From Sphingobacterium chuzhouense (GTDB lineage Bacteria; Bacteroidota; Bacteroidia; Sphingobacteriales; Sphingobacteriaceae): a stretch of 64,000 nucleotides of DNA. Positions 1 to 10,200 of the stretch are shown here, piece after piece (the stretch's first letter is position 1; the number at the start of each line of letters is the position of its first letter). The stretch lies in the NCBI RefSeq assembly GCF_014692525.1, contig NZ_JACNYL010000002.1, positions 62,001 through 126,000 on the forward strand, read 5' to 3'. Position numbers and translations under genes: made by a program. The notes under the pieces are model-generated. The model ran no database searches, had not been told where the DNA came from, and saw only the letters and a list, made by a program, of their open reading frames with translations.

Positions 1-2
1 CG

Positions 3-1646
3 ACTTATCAAACGGTATTCAACAACGACCACGATTTCAAGATCATGGCAGGATACAATTATGAAACGAAGCATTTGAAAGATATTAAAGTGGCGCGGAA
101 TGGCCTGCTAAGCGATCAGCTTATTGATTTCGAAGTGGCGACCGGCGATGTGTTGGAAATCAATGGTGGCCAAAATGAATATGCGTTGTTTGGTACGTTC
201 TATAGGCTAAATTATGGTTATCAGGATAAATATTTATTCGAAGCTGCGGGCCGATATGATGGTACGTCGCGCTTTGCGAAAGGGAACCGATTTGGCTTCT
301 TCCCTTCGTTCTCCGCTGCTTGGCGTGTAGATAAAGAAAGCTTCTTTGAAGCATGGGATCAAAATGTGCTAGACGCCTTTAAAATCCGGGCATCATACGG
401 CTCATTGGGCAATCAGCAGGTGGGGTACTATGATTACGTACAGACCATCAATGCAGGGAATGTATCCAAAGAGTATTCTTTTGGTGACGTGATGGCTCCT
501 TATGCGCAAGAGAGTGAACCGAATGCGAGCGATTTGACTTGGGAAACTGTAAATACGACGAATATAGGGCTTGATGTGGAATTGCTTCGGTCAAGGTTGT
601 CCTTTACCGGGGATATCTATCAACGCGAAACGTTGAATATGCTGACAGCCGGGAGAACAATTCCTGCCTACTATGGAGCAGATTTTCCGTTGGAAAATGC
701 TTCTGATCTGTTAACGAAAGGATGGGAGGCGAGCGTGAATTGGAGAGACGGGTTTGATCTGGATGGGAAACGTTTCAACTATTATGTGGGTGCAGGTGTA
801 GGGGATAATACGTCGAAGGTAACCCGATTTGATAACCCAAATAAAAACTTGTCCAATTTCTACGAAGGGCAGCAGCTAGGCCAGATTTGGGGTTATGAAG
901 TGAATGGGTTCTTCTTATCGGATGAAGAAGCGGCAAATTATGATGTGGACCAAACAGCTGTGAATACGATCATCAACACATCGGCAATTGATCAAGGGCT
1001 GCATGCCGGTGATATGAAGTTCGAGGATCTCAATGGCGATAAGGTTATTTCTATGGGTGATAACACGGCAGATAACCCAGGTGATCGTCGTGTTATTGGA
1101 AATTCTTTACCTCGCTATAATTTTAATTTTAGGTTAGGCGGTGACTGGAACAATATCGACCTTTCAGTTTTTGTACAGGGAATCGGGCGTCAAAATTGGT
1201 ATCCACTGACGAGTGCCTCTTATTTCTGGGGACCCTATGCACAGCCGTATTCGACGTTTATAGGCACGGATTTTTTAAGCAGAGTATGGAGTGAGGATAA
1301 TCCGGACGCTTACTTCCCCCGCCCACGGGGGTACATCGCATTGAATGCGACAAACCGCTCATTAGGAGTTGCAAATAGTAAGTATTTGCAGGATTTGGCC
1401 TATCTGCGCTTGAAGAATGTGACGGTTGGTTATTCATTGCCGCAGAAAGTTGCGTCTAAAGCCGGGTTATCACGCCTCCGTGTATATTTTAGTGGCGAAA
1501 ATTTACTGACGCTTACCAAGCTGGAAAGTAAGTATATCGATCCTGAACAGGCGGCAACGGAGAATACGTACAATAAATCGACAAGTCACGCCAAGGTCTA
1601 TCCTTGGGCAAAGACGTTTACATTTGGTTTGGATATTAGTCTTTAA
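3..1646 (+). CDS. SusC/RagA-type TonB-dependent outer membrane receptor, C-terminal part (5' end outside window)
   Basis: The reading frame is open from the first bases, so this is the last ~547 residues of a protein that normally has about 1000. The visible part is the beta-barrel: alternating aromatic strands such as YQDKYLFEAAGRYDGTSRF, RASYGSLGNQQVGYYDY and the RLGGDWNNIDLSVFVQGIGRQ region, ending in the aromatic last strand (FTFGLDISL) expected of an outer-membrane barrel. SusC proteins import glycans or peptides across the outer membrane using TonB energy and pair with a SusD lipoprotein, which follows 11 nt after this stop. The signal peptide, carboxypeptidase-like domain, TonB box and plug are not in the window, so the substrate cannot be judged from this gene alone. 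The family call is secure from the barrel and the SusD neighbour. Confidence 0.93.
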   Translation, partial: TYQTVFNNDHDFKIMAGYNYETKHLKDIKVARNGLLSDQLIDFEVATGDVLEINGGQNEYALFGTFYRLNYGYQDKYLFEAAGRYDGTSRFAKGNRFGFFPSFSAAWRVDKESFFEAWDQNVLDAFKIRASYGSLGNQQVGYYDYVQTINAGNVSKEYSFGDVMAPYAQESEPNASDLTWETVNTTNIGLDVELLRSRLSFTGDIYQRETLNMLTAGRTIPAYYGADFPLENASDLLTKGWEASVNWRDGFDLDGKRFNYYVGAGVGDNTSKVTRFDNPNKNLSNFYEGQQLGQIWGYEVNGFFLSDEEAANYDVDQTAVNTIINTSAIDQGLHAGDMKFEDLNGDKVISMGDNTADNPGDRRVIGNSLPRYNFNFRLGGDWNNIDLSVFVQGIGRQNWYPLTSASYFWGPYAQPYSTFIGTDFLSRVWSEDNPDAYFPRPRGYIALNATNRSLGVANSKYLQDLAYLRLKNVTVGYSLPQKVASKAGLSRLRVYFSGENLLTLTKLESKYIDPEQAATENTYNKSTSHAKVYPWAKTFTFGLDISL

Positions 1647-1657
1647 AACAGCACGTG

Positions 1658-3397
1658 ATGAAAATGAATTTAAATAAAATAATAGGGGCGATAAGTTCGG
1701 TAGTATGCCTGGTATCCTGTGATTTGGATAAGGTGCCTCTAGCGACACTTTCACCGGAAACTTATTTCTCTAACGAAGAAGAACTTCGTTTGTACAGTAA
1801 CAAGTTCTATGAAGATATATTGCCGGAAGCGGGGGATGTATACAACGATAGGGCTGACGTCATTATATCGACGCCTTTAAATACGGAGGTATCGGGTCAG
1901 CGCACAGTACCTGCAACCGGTGGGGGATGGAGCTGGTCAGCATTGCGACGGGTCAATTATCTTTTGGGAAACTCACATCAAACGGATGATATAGCGGTTA
2001 GAAATGAATATGATGCCTTGGCCAAGTTTTTCCGTGCTTACTTTTACTTTGAGAAAATGAAGCGGTTTGGTGATGTGCCCTGGTTTAACGAAGTATTGGG
2101 TTCTGATGACGAAAGACTCTTTAAACCTAGGGATTCGAGAACCCTCATAGCAGATTCCATTATGCAAGATCTGGATTTTGCGATTGAATACTTGCCCACA
2201 ACGAAAGATGTGTATCGGGTAAATAAATGGACGGCATTGGCGTTAAAATCGCGGGTAGGTCTATTTGAGGGTACTTTCCGGAAATACCATGGTATCGGCG
2301 ATGCGGAAAAATATCTGCAGGCCTGTGTAACGGCGTCGGAAGAACTGATAGACAATGGTGGATACACTTTGTATACGAGTGGAAGCACGCCTTATCGAGA
2401 TCTTTTTGCGACACCCAATGCCAGAAGCCAGGAAATTATCTTGGCGCGGCACTATGATCAAGGACTTAATCTGACACATAGTGTACAGAATGCGACAAAT
2501 GCCAGCACGTTGGGACGGCCGGGGTTATCGAAGAGCTTTGTTAACACCTATTTGACAACAGGAGGGCTTCGGTTCACCGATCAACCAAATTATAATACTA
2601 GAGAATTTGTACAGGAAATGCAAAATCGCGATCCGCGTCTTGCGCAGACCATTCGTACGCCGGGATATACTAGAATTGGTGGAGGCGCTGCGGCACCAAA
2701 CCTGTCCTTTACGGTTACGGGTTATCATCTGATTAAGTACACCATGGAACAGATATATGATGCGTATAACAGCAGTTTCAACGATATACCCTTGTTCAGA
2801 ATTGCAGAGACCTATCTGAATTTTGCCGAGGCAAAAGCGGAATTGGGAACGCTGAATCAGGCAGATTTGAATAAATCGATCAATTTACTCCGCGCGAGGG
2901 TGAGCATGCCAGCGCTAAATCTGGAACAAGCGAATGCAAACCCTGATACATATTTATTGGATGCTGAAACGGGATTCCCGAATGTGGCACAGAAAAATAC
3001 AGTACATACCGGGGTCATTTTGGAAGTTAGGAGAGAAAGAGGGATCGAATTGGTGATGGAGGGACATCGGTATTACGATATGATGCGCTGGAGAGCAGGC
3101 AAGCTGTTTGAAAAGCCATTTCTAGGTATGTACTTTAGCCGGTTGGGCGACTTTGATCTGGATGGAAATGGGTCGATTGACCTCTGTTTGTATCAAGGCA
3201 CAAGACCGGGATCGTCCGCCAGTCTTTTTATGGAAGTAGGAAAGGATATCGTGCTGTCAGAAGGCAATAAAGGTCATGTTTTGGCACACGGCAATATCAA
3301 TAGAACATTTGATGAGGATAAAGATTATCTGTATCCTATCCCTACAGAAGAAATTAATTTATCGAACAAGATATTGGAACAAAATCCGGGATGGTAA
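1658..3397 (+). CDS. SusD/RagB family nutrient-binding outer membrane lipoprotein
   Basis: The 579-residue protein begins with a lipoprotein signal peptide (MKMNLNKIIGAISSVVCLVSC, lipidated Cys probably residue 21) followed by DLDKVPLATLSPETYFS, the usual SusD opening. The central part has SusD TPR-like helices (LAKFFRAYFYFEKMKRFGDVPWFNEVL, LRRVNYLLGNSHQTDD), and the C-terminal half has the family's RERGIELVMEGHRYYDMMRW motif and a YLYPIPTEEI ending. SusD lipoproteins sit on the cell surface as a lid over the SusC barrel and bind the substrate. The ATG at 1658 is preferred over an adjacent in-frame GTG at 1655. It lies 11 nt after susC and 18 nt before a predicted glycosidase lipoprotein, so the three are likely one transcript. 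Substrate specificity is unknown. Confidence 0.95.
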   Translation: MKMNLNKIIGAISSVVCLVSCDLDKVPLATLSPETYFSNEEELRLYSNKFYEDILPEAGDVYNDRADVIISTPLNTEVSGQRTVPATGGGWSWSALRRVNYLLGNSHQTDDIAVRNEYDALAKFFRAYFYFEKMKRFGDVPWFNEVLGSDDERLFKPRDSRTLIADSIMQDLDFAIEYLPTTKDVYRVNKWTALALKSRVGLFEGTFRKYHGIGDAEKYLQACVTASEELIDNGGYTLYTSGSTPYRDLFATPNARSQEIILARHYDQGLNLTHSVQNATNASTLGRPGLSKSFVNTYLTTGGLRFTDQPNYNTREFVQEMQNRDPRLAQTIRTPGYTRIGGGAAAPNLSFTVTGYHLIKYTMEQIYDAYNSSFNDIPLFRIAETYLNFAEAKAELGTLNQADLNKSINLLRARVSMPALNLEQANANPDTYLLDAETGFPNVAQKNTVHTGVILEVRRERGIELVMEGHRYYDMMRWRAGKLFEKPFLGMYFSRLGDFDLDGNGSIDLCLYQGTRPGSSASLFMEVGKDIVLSEGNKGHVLAHGNINRTFDEDKDYLYPIPTEEINLSNKILEQNPGW

Positions 3398-3415
3398 CGA
3401 TTAAAAAATATTCGA

Positions 3416-5470
3416 ATGAAAAAGCATAATCTATTTATTGTATTATTTTTAGTAGGTTGTCTTACAACAGTCATCCCACTTGGTGGATGTAGTAAGAAAC
3501 TACTAGATAATTCGGAGTTCGGTAATTTGTTGCCTGAGCTCCAAGAACCGGAACCGCCGGTTACCCACGAAACGTTAAAGGACAAGGATGGATGGATAAA
3601 CGATACGCTGGATAATGGATTGATACATTATCAGTTTTCGAAATATATCCAAACGCAAACCGCCAATCAATTTGTCAATGTGGTGGAACTTGATTTGTCA
3701 AATCCAGACTACGAATTGGAGTTTGTTTCGCTGGGTGATCGAGATACCTTGTCTGCTGTTGCGGAAGCTAGGGGTGCCATCGCCGCAATTAACGGTACGT
3801 ACGAGATAGAAGCGAGCTATATAAAAGTCAATGGAAATGTGGTTTCGCCTGTTACTTTGGCAGAAGGACATTTGCGCTTTTGGAAGCATGAGGGAGCTAT
3901 ATCGTATAATGCAGGTCAAGACCTGACTATTGGATATGGTACGAAAGAAAGTTACGCACAGTCTCCTTATCTGAATATTTTTTCGGGCTCCCCCATGTTA
4001 ATTGATGATTACAAGCGGGTAGGAGAAGATTTTATTGGGGATGTCACGGGAATAAATCTAAATAGCCTGGATTATGAGGACTATCGGAGACATCAAGGTG
4101 TAAGGCATCCCCGTACAGCGGTTGCATTAACCGAAGATAATAAACTCTTATTGGTTACGATCGATGGTCGTTTTACGGAATCGGCGGGCATGACTGCAAA
4201 GGAAGTAACCCAGTTTTTGACGAATTATTTCGCACCACAATACGCGCTGAATATGGATGGTGGGGGCTCTACGACCATGTTCGTCAAGGATAAAGGTTAC
4301 AAAGGTGTTGTTAATTATCCTACGGATGATGGTGTTCGTAATCATTATGGGCAACGCCTTTTGCGGACGTTTATATTGGTCAAAAAGAAAAGTGGTAGCA
4401 ACGAGCAGTTCGCAGGAGGGGATGGGACAGCGGACAATCCTTATTTGATAGCTACGGCCAATCATCTGCAGCAAATACATGCGCTGAACTGGAGCGATAC
4501 GGAAAAGAATCCCTACTATTTTAGGCTGACAGCGGATATCGACATGGTGGGACGTAACTGGAAACCTATTAATAACGTTGATCCGTACTTGAAATACTTA
4601 CACTTCGATGGAAACGGGCATGTCATTAAAAACTTAAAATCTACGGATGCGTCCTATGCGAGTTTGTTTGGGGTATTATTCGGTTCGTGCAAGAATTTAG
4701 GTCTTGTTAACGTGGATATACAATCGACAAATGGTGGCGGTGCTTTTGCCGGATATTTAGGTCTCCGTGGACCGGATAAGCCAGTTAAGGTCGGTGTGAT
4801 AGAAAATTGTTTCTCTACAGGTAAAGTTACGGGAACAGATGCTGTAGGGGGGATTGCCGGTAATGTCGGAAAGGCAAACGGTGGAAAAACAAGTTTCATC
4901 GTTAACAGCTTCTCCACAGCAGATGTAACCGCAACCAATTCAGGCAGTAATAATAGTCGAGCAGGTGGTTTGGCAGGTATTGTCTGGGATGGCGGTAAGG
5001 TGGATGATGGCTTCGCTGCTGGAAAAATTCTTTCCAACACGAACTCCGGTCGTGGTTCAGGTGGTGTTTTAGGTTGGACGGATGGTGATGTGAAGGGATT
5101 GATTGCTTTTAATCCATCGGTAGAAAATGTGGGAAATGGTTTGGCAGGTCGCGTGGTTACTAATATGGGATCTGTAGGTGGTGTGATTGCGCAGGGCGAA
5201 AATTGCTGGGCGTCTGAGGAGGTTGTCGTGATTAAAAACGGTACGCCGGTTCCATCATCTAGCTTCACCACGGGTGTCGTTACCGTGCGGGATACACCGT
5301 ATGACGGCGAAACAAAAAGCAAGGCATTTTTGAGTGATATGAATAATTATCAAAATGTGTTGGGATGGAAGCTTGGACCTCAAAACCCTTGGGCGTCCAC
5401 TGTAAATAGTAAAGGATATCCCATTTTGCAATGGTTGTTTTTGCGAGGCGATTATGAATCATACTATTAG
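3416..5470 (+). CDS. Lipoprotein with NAGPA-type phosphodiester glycosidase domain fused to GLUG-like repeats
   Basis: A signal peptide ends in a lipobox (residues 1-25, VIPLGGC). Residues ~85-325 match the phosphodiester glycosidase (NAGPA/DUF2233) fold: AAINGTYE near 123-130, GVRHPRTAVAL near 228-238 and the hallmark DGGGSTTM at 281-288. Enzymes of this family remove sugar-1-phosphodiester caps such as GlcNAc-1-P from glycans. Residues ~330-680 open with GGDGTADNPYLIATANHLQQI, then carry repeated units (FDGNGHVIKNL, NLGLVNVDI, GGLAGIVWDGG, VGGIAGNVG) typical of GLUG repeats in surface adhesins. The third place in the SusC/SusD operon suggests it processes the substrate that SusCD imports, perhaps a phosphoglycan. 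That substrate is an inference; the domain calls are firm. Confidence 0.85.
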   Translation: MKKHNLFIVLFLVGCLTTVIPLGGCSKKLLDNSEFGNLLPELQEPEPPVTHETLKDKDGWINDTLDNGLIHYQFSKYIQTQTANQFVNVVELDLSNPDYELEFVSLGDRDTLSAVAEARGAIAAINGTYEIEASYIKVNGNVVSPVTLAEGHLRFWKHEGAISYNAGQDLTIGYGTKESYAQSPYLNIFSGSPMLIDDYKRVGEDFIGDVTGINLNSLDYEDYRRHQGVRHPRTAVALTEDNKLLLVTIDGRFTESAGMTAKEVTQFLTNYFAPQYALNMDGGGSTTMFVKDKGYKGVVNYPTDDGVRNHYGQRLLRTFILVKKKSGSNEQFAGGDGTADNPYLIATANHLQQIHALNWSDTEKNPYYFRLTADIDMVGRNWKPINNVDPYLKYLHFDGNGHVIKNLKSTDASYASLFGVLFGSCKNLGLVNVDIQSTNGGGAFAGYLGLRGPDKPVKVGVIENCFSTGKVTGTDAVGGIAGNVGKANGGKTSFIVNSFSTADVTATNSGSNNSRAGGLAGIVWDGGKVDDGFAAGKILSNTNSGRGSGGVLGWTDGDVKGLIAFNPSVENVGNGLAGRVVTNMGSVGGVIAQGENCWASEEVVVIKNGTPVPSSSFTTGVVTVRDTPYDGETKSKAFLSDMNNYQNVLGWKLGPQNPWASTVNSKGYPILQWLFLRGDYESYY

Positions 5471-5541
5471 GAACTTCTTTAACACAGCTCAACTTGGATT
5501 GGCATTCGAGTTCTGTTGTTATCGGGTTTAAAGGCATAAAC

Positions 5542-5573
5542 GAGGCAGCTCCAAAATGGGCTGCCTCTTTTTA
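5542..5573 (+). terminator. Intrinsic terminator of the SusC/SusD operon
   Basis: An 8-bp perfect stem (GAGGCAGC at 5542-5549 with GCTGCCTC at 5560-5567) encloses a 10-nt loop and is followed by five T residues. It lies 72 nt after the glycosidase stop and 14 nt before the end of the convergent minus-strand lipoprotein gene. The T tract is on the plus side only. Confidence 0.85.
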
Positions 5574-5586
5574 TGTTGCAGGTATC

Positions 5587-6063
5587 TTACTCGACTTTTA
5601 CATATAATGTAAAAGGACCTTGATAAGGGTCACCGGCCATTTGATTCTCGCTTATGACTAGCCGATATTCCCCCGTTTGTTTCAAGTCATAAGTCATTTC
5701 CATACCAAATGGGCCATCAGCGGTATGATCAGGCATAAAGATTTGCGCAATCCGAACATTGCCATTTGCCGCATCTGGCTTTACACTCGCTTGGAGTTTC
5801 CCAGGCTTTGACACATCAAATGAAAACACCATATGCTTTCCTTTTTCCATCATGCCTTTCTGTTCCGCTGCGCCATTTGACAGCGTTAAGGCTATACTAT
5901 CTTGCGTAGCGGCAAAGGTAGCAGTATCAGATTCCACTGTTGTGACGCCAGCGCCCCTTGATGTGGTATCTGTAGATGTATCTTGTTTTTGATTATTGGA
6001 GTTACAGGCTGTCCAGATCAACGAAGCCACGCCGGCAATATATAGAATAGATTTTAAGCGCAT
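5587..6063 (-). CDS. Small lipoprotein of unknown function
   Basis: This 158-residue protein starts with a lipoprotein signal (MRLKSILYIAGVASLIWTAC, lipidated Cys20) followed by a Ser/Thr/Asp-rich linker (residues ~21-50). The C-terminal 90 residues look like a compact beta-sandwich: GKHMVFSFDVSKPGKLQ, NVRIAQIFMPD, MEMTYDLKQTGEYRLVISEN, GPFTLYVKVE. The pattern, in which a polar ligand-free strand protein ends in a GEYRLVI...FTLYVKV repeat, resembles the pre-peptidase C-terminal type of fold, but I do not recognise the family. It is the last gene of the minus-strand RND efflux group, 67 nt after the adaptor, and could be co-transcribed. No catalytic motif is visible. A role in the periplasm or at the inner face of the outer membrane is inferred from the lipobox only. 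Confidence 0.75.
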   Translation of the reverse strand: MRLKSILYIAGVASLIWTACNSNNQKQDTSTDTTSRGAGVTTVESDTATFAATQDSIALTLSNGAAEQKGMMEKGKHMVFSFDVSKPGKLQASVKPDAANGNVRIAQIFMPDHTADGPFGMEMTYDLKQTGEYRLVISENQMAGDPYQGPFTLYVKVE

Positions 6064-6130
6064 AGTTGTATTTTACCTTTCGTTTTAGAACAAAGTTTTT
6101 AACACATTGTTTGTAGGTATCCATTTTCTT

Positions 6131-7240
6131 TTATTCGTTTATAGTTCCCTCTTGTATTTCCTCTGATGGTTTTAAAATAACGTTATCCTCTGGGGAAAGA
6201 TTGCCAAATACTTCCGTTAATGTATCCAAACGTATACCTTCCTTTATCGGGATGCGTTTTATTTCGTTGTCGTTCAGTGTCAAGATGTATGTTCCCGACT
6301 GTGTATGAAGGACGCTTTTTCCTTGAACCCAGTGGGAGGGCGCTCCACGCTGTAATTTTAGCTTTACCTGTGCATAATCGCCGCCTTGTAATTCACCGGC
6401 GGGATTGTCAACATCGAACTCCAGCGTAAGAGAACGATCTTGTTGGTCGAGTAAACCCGATGTACGCGAAAGTATTGCGTCAAATGTTTTTCCGGGTTGG
6501 GAGCTCACGGTAAATGTAGCGGGCATCCCCTGTTTTACCGAAGAAGCATGTTTTTCGGGTAATGGCAGGGTTAAACGCAACTTGCTACCTTGTGCCATCA
6601 TAAGCAACGGTATATTGGTTCCAGTCCCTGCTAACGCTCCTACAGAAACATTCCTTTGGGTAATCACGCCGTCAAAAGGAGCCGTGATACGTAAATATTG
6701 CCGTAACTGCGAGGAGTGGGCTGTTCCTGCCTGGGAAGCATCGTAAGTAGATTTTGCACTTTCCATAGCAGATTTTGCTCTGTCCAGTTCTATCTCTGCT
6801 ACAGCCCCCGTCGTTTTAGATGCGTCGACTAACCGTTCATATGCCTGTTTAGCATATAGGTAATCATTGTACACTTTCTGCTCAATGGATCTATCGGAAA
6901 GATATTGTTGTTCCATTTCGGGCGCTTCGAGTACTGCCAAAAGCTGACCTTTACGAACACGGTCACCGCGGTCAACGTACAACTGTTTTACAAACCCCGT
7001 AACCTTGGCATAAACGGCTACCTGTTCGTAAGGTTTCAGTTCTCCTGGAATAGATATTTCATATTCGGGGTTTATATATTGTGCAGAACCCGTAGGGTAG
7101 GTAATAGGTTTTGCCTCCGTATGCTGTTCCTGTACTTTTTCCCCGCCGTTTGGGGAACAGGCTGTAAAAACCAGTGCCAACATCGTTACCAATAGTAGTG
7201 ATGCTACGGATTTTCTATTTTTTAAAATGCTTTGATACAT
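6131..7240 (-). CDS. RND efflux system periplasmic adaptor subunit (membrane fusion protein)
   Basis: The 369-residue protein carries a lipobox (residues 20-28, MLALVFTAC) and the standard adaptor order: a first beta-barrel/lipoyl half (YEISIPGELKPYEQVAVYAKVTGFVKQLYVDRGDRVRKGQLLAVLEAPEM), an alpha-helical hairpin (EQQYLSDRSIEQKVYNDYLYAKQAYERL...AEIELDRAKSAMESAKSTYDASQ), the second lipoyl half (RITAPFDGVITQRNVSVGALAG) and the membrane-proximal barrel. Adaptors bridge the inner-membrane pump and the outer-membrane TolC-like channel. It follows the pump gene by 21 nt and belongs to the operon OMF-pump-adaptor-lipoprotein. Nothing in the sequence fixes the substrate, which could be a drug, a lipid or a metal. 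Confidence 0.93.
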   Translation of the reverse strand: MYQSILKNRKSVASLLLVTMLALVFTACSPNGGEKVQEQHTEAKPITYPTGSAQYINPEYEISIPGELKPYEQVAVYAKVTGFVKQLYVDRGDRVRKGQLLAVLEAPEMEQQYLSDRSIEQKVYNDYLYAKQAYERLVDASKTTGAVAEIELDRAKSAMESAKSTYDASQAGTAHSSQLRQYLRITAPFDGVITQRNVSVGALAGTGTNIPLLMMAQGSKLRLTLPLPEKHASSVKQGMPATFTVSSQPGKTFDAILSRTSGLLDQQDRSLTLEFDVDNPAGELQGGDYAQVKLKLQRGAPSHWVQGKSVLHTQSGTYILTLNDNEIKRIPIKEGIRLDTLTEVFGNLSPEDNVILKPSEEIQEGTINE

Positions 7241-7261
7241 CGTTTTCTATTATTTTAAAGT

Positions 7262-10200
7262 TTATGATATCGTCTGTTTTCCGGATTGTTCTGCATAATA
7301 TCTGCTTTGCTCATCATCAGGGTCTAGCGATGGACTGACAATTGAAGTCCTCGACATTAAGGATGCGAAGAAATGCGGAACTAACAACAAAATGGTGATC
7401 GTCGAAGCAATAAGTCCTCCGATAACTGCTCTGCCCAGAGGTGCGACCTGTTCCGCTCCGTCCCCTAGTCCCATAGCCATGGGTAACATACCGGCAAGCA
7501 TAGCAGCCGCAGTCATCAGCACCGGTCTTAGCCGGGAGGAAGCCGCCAGTCTCGCGGCATTGGCAGGTTTTAAAGCAACCTGTTTTCTGTAATATTCTGC
7601 TTGGTTGACTAACAGGACGGCGTTCGATACCGATACACCCAGCGACATGATAATCCCCATGTATGATTGAAGATTGAGCGTACTACCCGTGAGGAAAAGC
7701 AGGATAAGGCTTCCGGCAATAACTGCAGGTAATACGGAAAGAATAACCAAAGGAACTTTAAAGGACTGGTAGTACGCAGATAGCATTAGGAATATGACAA
7801 TAATGGCTACGCCTAAACCTACCAACAGGCTGTCGAGTGTATCATCCAGCAATTGTAAGGTTCCCTCTGTCCATATCGTGGTTCCGCGGGGCGGTTCACC
7901 GGCATTTTGAATAGCTTCCTTGACTGCCCGCGACGCCGTACCTAGGTCTTTTCCGTAAACATTGGCGACCAACGTTACATAGCGATTAGGACCTTTGCGG
8001 TTTACTTGCGCAGGAGAAGTAACTTTACGTATGGTCGCAATATCTTCCAGCACAGGACGCGGACTTCCTTTTTTCAGTGGAAGAGACCGCAATCTTTCTT
8101 CGGATGACATGACACCCTCGGGTATTTGTACCTGTGTTTGGAATACCAGTCCTGATCGGGGGTCGATCCAAAGATTTTTATCCGTAAAACGGGTGGACGA
8201 CGTGGCGGTGACGAGGCTTCGGGTAATATCCTGCATCGTCAATCCAAACTGTCCTGCAAGGTCACGGTCAACATCAATTTCCAATGTCGGGTAGGCAAGA
8301 GCCTCTGCCATGCGGACATCGCGTAAATAAGGTATTTCTTTGAGATTTGCTTCAATCTTAGTTGCGTGGGCAAAAGCATGGTTTATCTGATTTGCCCCCA
8401 CTTTTACTTCAATCGGTGTCATGGCTCCTTGACCCATAATTTTTTCGGTCAGTTCCATCGGCTCAAAATTGAACTGGACTTCAGGATGTTTTTCGGCAAT
8501 CTTTTTCCGAACATCTTCTTTTAGATCTTCCATCGAGCCACTATATACATCCTGATTGATGGATACTTGTAAAACAGCTTCATGCGAGGCACTGGTAAAA
8601 AGGAAGATAGGATTGATAGGCGATCCTGCGGGATGTGTACCCACAAATGCGGACGTCAGGTTAATACCACTATCAGGAACCAGCGTCTTTATATCTGCGG
8701 TAATTTCCTTGACTATTTTTTCAGTTTTTTCAAGTCGGCTTCCTTGCGGAGCCTGTATCCGTACCTGAAAATCCCCGTTATTGGAAACAGGCATGACATC
8801 CATTCCGACAGCGGTAAGCAGCATAGCGGCAATCCCTCCGGCAACGAGAATATAGGCTATAAAAAGAGGCAGCGATCTTGTTCCCCATTTGCGCATCTTG
8901 TAAGAATAATTTACCCGGAATTTATCAAAGAAAGCTCGTTTTATAGGCGTATCGGCTTTCTTGTTATGCTTATTTTTCATCATCCAATTTGCCAGTATCG
9001 GTACAAAGGTCTGCGAAGCTAAAAAGGATGCAATCATGGCGAAAGCAACCGCCATCGACAAGGGCATGAACATGTCTTTCGGAATACCGGTCATGATAAA
9101 GGAAGGTGTCAGTACGGCAAGGATACAGAGCAATATGAGCAATTTAGGAATGGAAATCTCCAATAGTGCATCCACGATGGCTCGTTGTTTTTCCTTGCCC
9201 ATTTCCATGTGTTGGTGGATGTTCTCTATGGTTACGGTAGCTTCATCGACCAAGATACCGATGGACAAGGCAAGGCCGCTCAACGTCATGATGTTGATGG
9301 TCTGTCCGAACAGGTGCAATACGGTAACCGCCGATAGGATAGCAATCGGAATGGTCAATACGACGATAATAGCACCTCGGGTATCGCCCAAAAATAGCAA
9401 TATCATCAGACCCGTGAATACGGCCCCCAATATGCCCTCGTGGATAAGTGTGGAAAGTGCCCGTTCAATATAGGTGGACTGGTCGAATTCATAACGAACG
9501 TCCACATCGTCGGGCAATTGGTTCTTGAGCATCGGGATGGCATCTTTTAGGTTCTTTACGGCATCCAATGTAGAAGCATCTGCTTTTTTGATGATGGGCA
9601 GGTAAACAGATCGTTTGCCGTTGACCAGTGCATATCCAACGGTCTGGTCAGCACCATCCAACACAGTGGCCACGTCTCTTACATAGACGGTACGGTTGTC
9701 ACTTGTTTTGACGGGTGTATTCAAAAATTCTTCCGGGTCTTTGGCAATGGAGTTGATTGGCGCCATTAGGTTATCGTCACCAATGCGGATATTTCCGGCA
9801 GGTGAGGGAAGACTATTCTTCGTCATGGCTATAGTCACTTCTTCCGGGCTTAGCCCATTTGCCTGCAATGCTTCGGGATCAACATTGACCACAATGGAAC
9901 GAATATTGCCGCCAAAAGGTGCGGGAGAAGTGATGCCGGGTATTTCCACGAACATTGGTCTGACCCTGGTAATCGCGAGGGTCTGCAGTTCATTGACCGA
10001 ACGTTGCTCACTCTCGAATACAAGCTGTCCTACCGGAAGGGAGCTGCCGTCAAAACGAACGACCATAGGGGGTACGGCGCCGGGAGGTAGAAAACCCATC
10101 GCTCTGGAAACGGTGGTGGACACCTCTCCGGCAACCTGGGCCATATCGGTTCCGGGATAAAAAGTCAACTTCATCAAGGTCAAACCCTGTACACTCTTGA

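Noticed and set aside
4654..5322. A 222-codon minus-strand open frame inside the GLUG-repeat half of the glycosidase gene
   Set aside because: Its product is a proline- and threonine-rich shadow of the glycine- and asparagine-rich repeats on the other strand, with no start signal or recognisable domain.
8961..9473. A 170-codon plus-strand frame inside the RND pump gene
   Set aside because: It is fully antisense to a well-conserved pump and its translation has no known domain.
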